Below, piece after piece: positions 1-5,753 of a DNA stretch of 8,817 nucleotides; positions within the stretch are counted from its first letter, which is position 1, and each line of letters starts with the position of its first letter. Under the pieces are notes generated by a model, which made no database searches, was not told the origin of the DNA, and worked only from the letters and a program-made list of their open reading frames with translations. The DNA is taken from NCBI GenBank assembly GCA_023392225.1, contig JAEVZM010000485.1, forward strand, positions 1 to 8,817, written 5' to 3'. The translations under genes and the position numbers were made by a program. This stretch comes from Pseudomonadota bacterium. GTDB taxonomy: Bacteria > Pseudomonadota > Alphaproteobacteria > Rhizobiales > Kaistiaceae.

Positions 1-26
1 ACCGCCGCCAGCCTCCAGGATGAACC

Positions 27-971
27 ATGGTCAAGTACCTGTTCGGCCGCGCCATCGGCGGCGTGTTCACGCTGTTCGCGGTCACGGCGCTGGCCTTCTT
101 CGCCACGGCGCTGGCGCCGGGCAACCCGGCGGCGGTTCTGCTCGGCAACATGGCGACGCCCGAGCGCGTCGAGGCGGTCACCCGGCAGTTCGGCCTCGAC
201 CAGCCGCTGCCGGTCCGCTACGGCCTCTGGCTCCGGCAGATCCTCGAGGGCAATCTCGGCACCTCCAATCTCAGCTTCAAGCCGGTGGGTGACCTGCTCC
301 TCGCCGCCGCCTTCCCGACGCTCCAGCTCGCCACACTGAGCCTCATCGTCGCCGTCATCGTGGCGATCCCGCTCGGGCTGCTCCTCGCGGAGAACCGGAA
401 CCGGTGGTGGAGCGGGCCGGCCGCGAGCCTCATCACGCTCGGCATCTCGGTGCCGGGCTTCTGGGTCGGGCTGATGCTGATCGTCCTGTTCTCGGTGACT
501 CTGAAGCTCCTGCCGTCCGCCGGCTACATCCCGCCGACCAAGGATCTCCTCGGCAATCTCCGCTCGCTGGTGCTGCCGGTGACGACGCTTGCCATCTACC
601 TGATCCCGTCGCTGGTGCGCTTCGTCCGCGTCACCGCCATCGGCGTCCTTCGCGAGGACTATGTCGATACCGCCGTCGCCAAGGGGCTCCGGCCGTCCGC
701 CATCCTCTTCCGCCACGTCGCGCCCAACACGCTCCTCACCACCATCACCTTCATCGGCCTCCAGCTCGGCGTGCTGATCTCCGGCGCCGTGGTGGTCGAG
801 CTGATCTTCTCGATCCCCGGCCTCGGCCGGCTCGGGCTCAACGCTGTGCTCAATCGCGACTATCCGGTGGTGCAGGGCGTGGTGCTCATGGCCGCGACCG
901 GCTACGTAGCCGTCAACCTCCTGATCGACATGACCTATGCCCTGATCGACCCGCGGGTGCGCACGCGATGA
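27..971 (+). CDS. ABC transporter permease, DppB/OppB family
   Basis: Inner-membrane permease subunit of a peptide/nickel/opine-type ABC importer, 314 residues, a normal length for the family. Six hydrophobic segments are visible at about residues 9-30, 98-120, 134-158, 181-200, 236-258 and 283-303. The cytoplasmic EAA loop that docks the ATPase lies at about 210-233 (EDYVDTAVAKGL then RHVAPN), and the family's FSIPGLGRLG stretch is at 261-270. The start at 27 is supported by the amino-terminal match to the family (short MVKYLFGRAIGG lead into helix 1) and a modest AGGA at 17-20. Its last four bases overlap the start of the next permease gene (ATGA), so the two are probably translationally coupled. 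DppB-type permeases carry di- and oligopeptides but also sugars, opines and other small molecules, so the substrate is open. No binding protein or ATPase for this system is in the window. Confidence 0.95.
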   Translation: MVKYLFGRAIGGVFTLFAVTALAFFATALAPGNPAAVLLGNMATPERVEAVTRQFGLDQPLPVRYGLWLRQILEGNLGTSNLSFKPVGDLLLAAAFPTLQLATLSLIVAVIVAIPLGLLLAENRNRWWSGPAASLITLGISVPGFWVGLMLIVLFSVTLKLLPSAGYIPPTKDLLGNLRSLVLPVTTLAIYLIPSLVRFVRVTAIGVLREDYVDTAVAKGLRPSAILFRHVAPNTLLTTITFIGLQLGVLISGAVVVELIFSIPGLGRLGLNAVLNRDYPVVQGVVLMAATGYVAVNLLIDMTYALIDPRVRTR

Positions 972-1825
972 CCGATGTCTCGATCGCCCCGCGCCGACGC
1001 CGCGCCGGCGGGCTCCTCGCCTATCTCGCCCGCCGGGCGCCGTTCGCACTGTTCCTCGTCGCCGTGTTCCTGTTCGCCGGCATCTTCGGGCCGCTGATCG
1101 CGCCCCATTCGATGACCGACACCAACCTCACCATGGCGCTCCAGCCGCCGAGCGCGGCGCACTGGCTCGGTACCGATCCGCTCGGCCGGGATGTGCTCAG
1201 CCGGCTGCTCGGCTCGGCCCGCGTCGCCGCCGAGGCCTTCGTCATCGTCGTCCTGATCGGCGGCGTGTTCGGGACCGCGCTGGGCCTCCTCGCGGGCGGC
1301 ATCGGCGGCCTGCTCGACCTCGTCGTGTCGCGCGTCGTCGAGATCCTCCAGGGTTTTCCGACGATCCTCGTCGCGATCGTCATCGTGGCGCTGTTCGATC
1401 CCTCGCTACTCAACGCCATGATCGCCGTCGGCCTCGCCGCGATCCCCGATTTCGCCCGCGTGTCGCGGAGCGTCGCCATCCAGCTCCGCGACCGCGAGTT
1501 CATCCAGGCGGCGCGGGGGCTCGGGGCGGGCGAGATCCGCATCCTGTGGAGCGAGGTGCTGCCCAACATGGTCGGCCCACTGGTCGTCGTGGCGAGCTTC
1601 GACGGCGCCCAGGCGGTGCTGTGGGAGGCCTCGCTCAGCTTCCTCGGCATGGGCGTCCAGGCGCCGGCGCCGTCCTTCGGCTCGATGCTCCGGGAGGCGC
1701 AGGGCTACCTCGCCATCCAGCCATCCTTCGCGGTGATCGTCGGCATCGCCGTCTCCGGCGTGATCCTCGGCCTCAACCTCTTCGGCGACGCGCTGAGCGA
1801 CTATCTCGACCGCCGCGGCCGATAG
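968..1825 (+). CDS. ABC transporter permease, DppC/OppC family
   Basis: Second permease half of the same importer, 285 residues. The amino-terminal OppC-type region has one helix (about 26-46), then the family signature LGTDPLGRDVLSRLL at 67-81. The permease domain follows, with an EAA loop at about 176-200 (REFIQAARGLGAGEI then SEVLPN), the FLGMGVQAP stretch at 225-233 and the conserved tail NLFGDALSDYLD at 270-281. The start at 968 overlaps the stop of the DppB-type gene in an ATGA arrangement. The same frame stays open far upstream, but that stretch lies inside the DppB-type gene and reads as low-complexity Arg/Ala/Pro, so it is not coding. It works as a heterodimer with the preceding permease. 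The following enolase-family gene suggests that the imported solute is an organic acid or sugar acid, which is inference only. Confidence 0.95.
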   Translation: MTDVSIAPRRRRAGGLLAYLARRAPFALFLVAVFLFAGIFGPLIAPHSMTDTNLTMALQPPSAAHWLGTDPLGRDVLSRLLGSARVAAEAFVIVVLIGGVFGTALGLLAGGIGGLLDLVVSRVVEILQGFPTILVAIVIVALFDPSLLNAMIAVGLAAIPDFARVSRSVAIQLRDREFIQAARGLGAGEIRILWSEVLPNMVGPLVVVASFDGAQAVLWEASLSFLGMGVQAPAPSFGSMLREAQGYLAIQPSFAVIVGIAVSGVILGLNLFGDALSDYLDRRGR

Positions 1826-1843
1826 CCGAGTTCGCGCCACTCG

Positions 1844-1905
1844 TCTGGCCCGAGGGTTGCGGCGTTCTGGCCCGAGAGTTGCGATCTTCTGGCCCGAGAG
1901 TTGCG
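1844..1905. repeat. Three tandem copies of a 22-base unit
   Basis: The 18-base core TCTGGCCCGAGAGTTGCG occurs at 1844-1861 (with one A to G change), 1866-1883 and 1888-1905, exactly 22 bases apart. The 4-base spacers differ (GCGT, ATCT). The array lies just after the DppC-type stop codon and just before the hairpin at 1908-1930. I see no further copy of the core in the window. A 22-base period is close to two helical turns, so the copies would face one side of the DNA, as tandem protein-binding sites do. It could be an operator array, or a relic of a mobile-element end: IS21-family elements are known to carry multiple internal repeats at their ends. No transposase gene is present. The repeat is certain; its role is unknown. 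Confidence 0.9.
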
Positions 1906-1907
1906 TA

Positions 1908-1930
1908 TGTCCCTTCGGACAAAAGGGACA
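1908..1930 (+). promoter_or_regulatory. Perfect 8-bp hairpin covering the ribosome binding site of the enolase-family gene
   Basis: TGTCCCTT (1908-1915) and AAGGGACA (1923-1930) are perfect reverse complements around the 7-base loop CGGACAA. The right arm contains AAGGGA (1923-1928), the best ribosome binding site for the ATG at 1937. In RNA the stem would therefore pair the Shine-Dalgarno sequence, which could lower translation or make it dependent on an upstream leader or protein. There is no U-run after the stem, so a factor-independent terminator is unlikely. As DNA it could equally be an operator or a terminal inverted repeat. The structure is seen; the effect is inferred. Confidence 0.5.
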
Positions 1931-1936
1931 CGGCAG

Positions 1937-3109
1937 ATGCGCATCAAGGCGATCGACACCATCCTCCTCGGCCACCGCAAGACCGATCCGCCGATGCAGC
2001 GCACCTATGCGCTGATCCGGATCGAGGCGGAGGGGGGGCTCGTCGGCTACGGCGAGGCGTCGAGCAACTACGGGCATTCCTACCCGACGGTGATCAGGAC
2101 GATCATCGAGGACGTCGTCGCCCGCAACCTCGTCGGCCGCGACGCCCGCGACATCCGCGGCCGCGTGCTCGACATGCGGGTGCTGCTCGACGGCTATCTC
2201 GGCTGGGAGGGCGTCACCGCGCAGGTGATCGGCGGCATCGAGATCGCGCTGTGGGACATCCTCGGCAAGAGCGTCGGCCTGCCGATTTGCCAGCTGCTCG
2301 GCGCGACGCCCACCACGCTCCCGGTCTACGGCACCGGCACCACCATGTTCGAGGCGACGCCCGAGTGGCACGGCGCGTATTTCGACGCCTGCCTCGCCCG
2401 TGGCTTCACCGCGGTGAAGGTCCGCCTCGACGTCGACATCCCCGAGGCGGTGGAGCGGGTCGCCGGGGTGCGCCGGCATGTCGGGCCGGACGTGCGCATC
2501 ATGGTCGACGCCTACTGGGGCTATTCCACCGACGATGCGCTCGCCCTCGCGCGCCGGCTCGAGCCCTACGACATCTTCTTCTTCGAGGAGCCGTCGCCAC
2601 AGTACCAGGCGGTCGGCCTCGCTCGGCTCGGGCAGCGCTCGCCGGTCCGGATCGCCGTCGGCGAGCGGGTCTATTCGCGCGAGCAGTACCACGCGATCGC
2701 CGTCGCCGGCGCGGCGCAGGTGTTCGAGCCGGACCCGACGCTCTGCGGCGGCATCGCGGCCTGCATGGACATCGCGGCGATCGCGCGGCTCCACGACATC
2801 ACGGTCGTGCCGCACCCCGGCAGCCCGACCCCGGTCGGGCTCGCCGCCGGGCTCCACTGGGCGGCCGCGGCCGGCGTGCCGCTGTTCGAGTACGACATCG
2901 ATCCCTCGCTCCCGGTCCGCGACGGACTGATGCCCGAGCCGATCTTCGACCTCGCCCACATCGTCGACGGACGGATCGCGGTGCCGGACGGGCCGGGGCT
3001 CGGCATCACCATCGACGAGAGCGCCTTCGCCCGGTTCCCGTACGTGGCCGGAGAGACCTATGCCGAGGTGTTCCCCGAGCACGAAGCCGGCGGCTTCCGG
3101 CGGAGCTGA
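1937..3109 (+). CDS. Mandelate racemase/muconate lactonizing enzyme family protein (enolase superfamily), probable acid-sugar or hydroxyacid dehydratase
   Basis: Cytoplasmic Mg2+-dependent enzyme that would abstract the proton alpha to a carboxylate, giving dehydration or epimerisation. It has 390 residues, usual for the family. The amino-terminal capping domain is at about 1-125 (including GGIEIALWDILGK at 99-111), followed by the (beta/alpha)7-beta barrel. Visible catalytic features are K161-V-R163 at the KxK position, metal ligands D191 (MVDAYWGY), E217 (FFFEEP) and E243 (AVGERV), the Asp-His dyad D266 (FEPDPTLCGG) and H293 (VPHPGSP), and E318 (LFEYD). The dyad places it in the mandelate racemase-like group. 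Arg replaces the second Lys of KxK. I chose the ATG at 1937 because AAGGGA sits 8 bases upstream and the family's amino terminus (MRIKAID) begins there; the in-frame TTG at 1901 and ATG at 1907 would add residues encoded by the repeat and hairpin. The substrate cannot be named. Confidence 0.93.
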   Translation: MRIKAIDTILLGHRKTDPPMQRTYALIRIEAEGGLVGYGEASSNYGHSYPTVIRTIIEDVVARNLVGRDARDIRGRVLDMRVLLDGYLGWEGVTAQVIGGIEIALWDILGKSVGLPICQLLGATPTTLPVYGTGTTMFEATPEWHGAYFDACLARGFTAVKVRLDVDIPEAVERVAGVRRHVGPDVRIMVDAYWGYSTDDALALARRLEPYDIFFFEEPSPQYQAVGLARLGQRSPVRIAVGERVYSREQYHAIAVAGAAQVFEPDPTLCGGIAACMDIAAIARLHDITVVPHPGSPTPVGLAAGLHWAAAAGVPLFEYDIDPSLPVRDGLMPEPIFDLAHIVDGRIAVPDGPGLGITIDESAFARFPYVAGETYAEVFPEHEAGGFRRS

Positions 3110-3227
3110 GCCCCGACCGCTGCGCCTCAGGCAACGCTCCGAGCGAAAAACGATGCTCCAACCGCAACGCCCGCCGCCGCTAGGCTCGGCGGGAATCGAA
3201 GGGTCCGGTCGACGGAGCGAGGTGGTG

Positions 3228-4613
3228 ATGGACGAGCTGGTCGCGGCGCTTGGCGACATACCGGTGGTGGCCGACCGGGCGAGCGTCCGGCGGCGGAGCC
3301 GCGACTTCTACTGGTACAGCCCGGTGCTGAAGCCGCTTCTCGACGACCGCTTCGGCGACCTCGTGGTGATGCCGCGCACGGAGGCGGAGGTGATCGAGTC
3401 CCTCCGCCAGTGCTACGCCCGCGACGTGCCGGTGACCGTACGCGGCGGCGGCACCGGCAACTACGGCCAGGCGGTGCCGCTCAAGGGCGGCGTCATCCTC
3501 GAGACGCGGAGCCTCGAGACGATCGAGTGGATGCGGCCGGGGCGGGTCCGCACGGGCCCGGGGATTCGCATCCTCGCGCTGGAGGAGGCCTGCCGGGCGG
3601 CCGGTGCCGGCGAGCTCCGGATGTTCCCCTCGACCATCCGCCACGCCACGATCGGCGGCTACATCGCCGGCGGCTCATCCGGGATCGGCTCGGTCACCTG
3701 GGGCCTCCTCCGCGACTGGGGCAACCTCGTCGCGGCGCGGGTCGTCACCATGGAGCCGGAGCCGCAGGTGATCGAGTTGCGCGGCCACGACGTGCAGAAG
3801 GTGAACCACGCCTACGGCACCAACGGCGTCATCACCGCGCTCGAGCTGCCGCTCGCCCCGGCGGTCGACTGGGTCGACCTCCTCGTCGCCGTGCCCGGCT
3901 TCGTCGACGCGATGGAGCTGGCGCGGCAGATCGCCGAGCAGCCGGGCATCCAGAAGCGGCTGGTCTCGCTGGTCGCGGCACCGACGCCGGCGCGCCACTT
4001 CGAGGCGCTGGCGCGCGGGCTCGACGAGACCGACCATGCGGTCATGCTGATCGTCGCGCGGGAGGACCTCGAGACGCTGGAGGCGCTGCTCGCCGCGCTC
4101 GGCCATGGCCGCATCGCCTATCGCTCCGACCGGGACGCCGCCGCGGACATCGACCCGATCTACGAGTATTCGTGGAACCACACCACGCTCCGGGCGCTCA
4201 AGCACGACCGGTCGGTGACCTATCTCCAGGTGCTGTTCGCCGGGCCGGAGCGATGGCGGCTGATCGCGGAGTCCTTCGCGCATTTCGGCGACGAGGTGCC
4301 GATGCATCTCGAATACATCAACTTCGGCGACCACATCGGCTGCTTCGGCCTCCAGCTCGTCCGCTACACCGACGAGCCGCGGCTCCGCGAGATCATGGAC
4401 TGGTTCGATTCCCGCGGCTGCCCGGTCTTCGACCCGCATGCCTATACGCTCGAGGGCGGGGGCATGAAGCAGGTCGACCCGCTGCAGCTCGACTTCAAGC
4501 GCCACGCCGACCCCAAGGGCCTGCTCAACCCGGGCAAGATGATCGGCTGGGACGATCCCGACTACAAGGGCGGCCGGGTGCCGGTGCGCTACATGTACGA
4601 GGCGGGCGCCTGA
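3228..4613 (+). CDS. FAD-binding oxidoreductase, GlcD/PCMH family
   Basis: Probable flavin-dependent dehydrogenase of a hydroxy acid or alcohol, 461 residues. The amino-terminal PCMH-type FAD domain covers about 40-212: PRTEAEVIESLRQC (49-62), the pyrophosphate-binding loop RGGGTGNYGQ (72-81), MFPSTIRHATIGGYIAGGSSGIGS (132-155) and YGTNGVITALELPLAP (196-211). The carboxy-terminal substrate/cap region ends in the family-typical HADPKGLLNPGKMIGW (426-441). I see no obvious histidine or cysteine for covalent flavin attachment, no iron-sulfur motif and no signal peptide, so it is probably cytoplasmic. The ATG at 3228 is preceded by GGAG (3214-3217) and GAGG (3219-3222). Upstream in-frame starts at 3060 and 3153 would add an Arg/Pro-rich stretch unlike the family. 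It lies 118 bases after the enolase-family gene on the same strand and may oxidise a product or precursor of that enzyme. Confidence 0.92.
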   Translation: MDELVAALGDIPVVADRASVRRRSRDFYWYSPVLKPLLDDRFGDLVVMPRTEAEVIESLRQCYARDVPVTVRGGGTGNYGQAVPLKGGVILETRSLETIEWMRPGRVRTGPGIRILALEEACRAAGAGELRMFPSTIRHATIGGYIAGGSSGIGSVTWGLLRDWGNLVAARVVTMEPEPQVIELRGHDVQKVNHAYGTNGVITALELPLAPAVDWVDLLVAVPGFVDAMELARQIAEQPGIQKRLVSLVAAPTPARHFEALARGLDETDHAVMLIVAREDLETLEALLAALGHGRIAYRSDRDAAADIDPIYEYSWNHTTLRALKHDRSVTYLQVLFAGPERWRLIAESFAHFGDEVPMHLEYINFGDHIGCFGLQLVRYTDEPRLREIMDWFDSRGCPVFDPHAYTLEGGGMKQVDPLQLDFKRHADPKGLLNPGKMIGWDDPDYKGGRVPVRYMYEAGA

Positions 4614-4616
4614 GGC

Positions 4617-5552
4617 TCACATCGACGGCTCGGTCGCCGAGAAGGTCTCGTCCTCGATGCGCTTGAGGGCGGCCCGGATGTCCTCCTCGATGACGCTGAC
4701 CGCCGGGTCGATGGCGCCACCGCGGCTCCGCCGCGCCAGCGTCAGCTCCTGGCGGCGGATGTAGTGCCCCTGGATCGGCAGGAAGACGATGCTGCCCTCG
4801 CGCTGGTCCTCGGCGACGTCGATGCGGCTGAGGAAGGTGACGGCTTCGCCCGAGCGCGCCATCGACTTCATGAACTCGACCGAGTTGGACAGGTAGTCCG
4901 GGCGGAACTGCAACCCGGCGCGGGAGAATGCGTCGGTCATCAGCCGGTGGATGGTCATCGATTCGTCGGCGAGGACGATCGGGAACTCCAGGCAGTCCGA
5001 CAGCCGGATCGGTGAGCGGGCGACGAGCGGATGGTCCGGTGCCACCACGGCGCCCATCCGGGTCGGGAAGACGGCGGTGGCGACGAGGTTGGGATTGTCC
5101 GGCATGCGATACGCCAGGCCAAGGTCAGCCTCGCCCGAGATCAGCGCGTCGACGATGCCCTCGACGACGTGGGCGCGGATGGTGATCGTCACGCCCCGGT
5201 GATTGCGCCGGAAGCGGGCGACGACCGGCTGCAGCACGCCGCCGGCGATGCCGTGCATGGCGGCGATCCGCACCTGCCCGCCGCGGATGCCGCGGAGCTC
5301 CTCGAGCCGGAGCTGGAGGCGCTCATGCTGCTTCAGCGTCTCCCGGACGTGGGAGATGAGCAGCTCGCCCGCCGCCGTCAGGCGCAGCCGCCGCGGCAGG
5401 CGGTGGAAGATGGCCGTGCCCATCTCCTCCTCGAGCGCGATGATCTGCCGGTTGATCGAGGATGCCGAGACGTGCAGCCGGTCGGCAGCCTTGCGGATCG
5501 ATCCCGAGCGGACGACCTCGTCGAGGTAGCGCAGCATTCGCGCGTGCAGCAT
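4617..5552 (-). CDS. LysR-type transcriptional regulator
   Basis: DNA-binding regulator of 311 residues. The winged helix-turn-helix is at about 6-65, with RYLDEVVRSGSIRKAADRLH (8-27) leading into the recognition-helix region VSASSINRQIIALEEEMG (28-45) and LRLTAAGE (56-63). A linker helix follows to about 88, then the periplasmic-binding-protein-like effector domain from about 92 to 295, including GEADLGLAY (140-148). The minus-strand ATG at 5552 is preceded by AAGGGG 10 bases upstream. An in-frame TTG at 5609 would add 19 residues without family similarity; an ATG at 5537 would trim five. It is divergent from the binding protein gene at 5754 and convergent with the FAD oxidoreductase gene, with stops 3 bp apart. 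LysR regulators usually control the divergent gene and respond to a pathway metabolite, so control of the 5754-8791 unit is the best guess; control of the upstream catabolic genes is also possible. Confidence 0.94.
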   Translation of the reverse strand: MLHARMLRYLDEVVRSGSIRKAADRLHVSASSINRQIIALEEEMGTAIFHRLPRRLRLTAAGELLISHVRETLKQHERLQLRLEELRGIRGGQVRIAAMHGIAGGVLQPVVARFRRNHRGVTITIRAHVVEGIVDALISGEADLGLAYRMPDNPNLVATAVFPTRMGAVVAPDHPLVARSPIRLSDCLEFPIVLADESMTIHRLMTDAFSRAGLQFRPDYLSNSVEFMKSMARSGEAVTFLSRIDVAEDQREGSIVFLPIQGHYIRRQELTLARRSRGGAIDPAVSVIEEDIRAALKRIEDETFSATEPSM

Positions 5553-5591
5553 CGATCTCGTGCCCCTTCTGCCCAGCCGGCCATGAGCGAC

Positions 5592-5608
5592 TGCCCAATC
5601 TGCGGGCA
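5592..5608. promoter_or_regulatory. Possible secondary LysR-type operator half (dyad with 7-base spacer)
   Basis: TGCCC (5592-5596) and GGGCA (5604-5608) are reverse complements separated by 7 bases, the geometry usual for LysR-family sites. The centre lies at 5600, 41 bases or about four helical turns from the centre of the stronger dyad at 5631-5651. It is also about 40-55 bases upstream of the regulator's own start, which would suit autoregulation. A 5-bp GC-rich dyad can arise by chance. Confidence 0.25.
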
Positions 5609-5630
5609 ACCGCCGGAACCGCCGGGAAAT

Positions 5631-5651
5631 GATGCTTCACACCTAAGCATC
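5631..5651. promoter_or_regulatory. Probable LysR-type operator in the divergent spacer
   Basis: GATGCTT (5631-5637) and AAGCATC (5645-5651) form a perfect 7-bp dyad around the spacer CACACCT; two more outer pairs match after one mismatch. A dyad with a 7-base spacer is the usual architecture of LysR-regulator sites, although the classic T-N11-A is not met exactly here (the matching positions are C and G). It lies between the regulator start (5552) and the binding protein start (5754), in the only AT-richer patch of the neighbourhood. The dyad is seen directly; its assignment to this regulator is inferred from position. Confidence 0.5.
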
Positions 5652-5663
5652 GTTCTCTAAATG
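5636..5663 (+). promoter_or_regulatory. Weak candidate promoter for the binding protein-oxygenase unit
   Basis: TTCACA (5636-5641) resembles a -35 box (five of six to TTGACA) and TAAATG (5658-5663) is a poor -10 box 16 bases later. It overlaps the right part of the 5631-5651 dyad, as would suit a regulator-controlled promoter, and would leave a leader of about 80 bases before the ATG at 5754. The -10 match is weak and nothing else confirms it. Confidence 0.22.
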
Positions 5664-5753
5664 AGTACAGTCCGGACAAAAAAAGACGCTGGAAAGCAAC
5701 GCTCGAACGGGTTGCTATGGGTGCCTTCGCAGTTGCGAGATGGAGGTCGCCCG

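Noticed and set aside
1..26. Possible end of an upstream gene, with a TGA at 21-23
   Set aside because: Only about seven codons would be visible and they match nothing recognisable; frames 1 and 2 stay open through the region, so the upstream gene's end cannot be decided.
404..967. Upstream extension of the DppC-type reading frame
   Set aside because: It lies wholly inside the DppB-type gene and reads as Arg/Ala/Pro-rich sequence, the usual by-product of GC-rich coding DNA; the 968 ATG with ATGA overlap is the real start.
3174..3192. CCGCCG/CGGCGG hairpin with a 7-base loop between the enolase-family and oxidoreductase genes
   Set aside because: A 6-bp GC-only stem in GC-rich DNA with no U-run is expected by chance, and it is too weak to call a terminator or operator.
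3060..3227. Amino-terminal extension of the FAD oxidoreductase
   Set aside because: The added 56 residues overlap the end of the enolase-family gene, are Arg/Pro-rich and lack a good ribosome binding site, while the ATG at 3228 has one.
1406..3259. Long minus-strand open frames across the permease, enolase-family and other genes (also 3675-4505, 5715-6752, 6713-8656)
   Set aside because: They mirror the plus-strand genes, have Arg/Asp/His/Val-rich composition with no domain motifs, and lack ribosome binding sites. The plus-strand genes have full family motifs.
5661..5753. Amino-terminal extension of the first binding protein from the ATG at 5661
   Set aside because: It would place a charged stretch before a complete Sec signal peptide; GGAGG 7 bases before 5754 settles the start.
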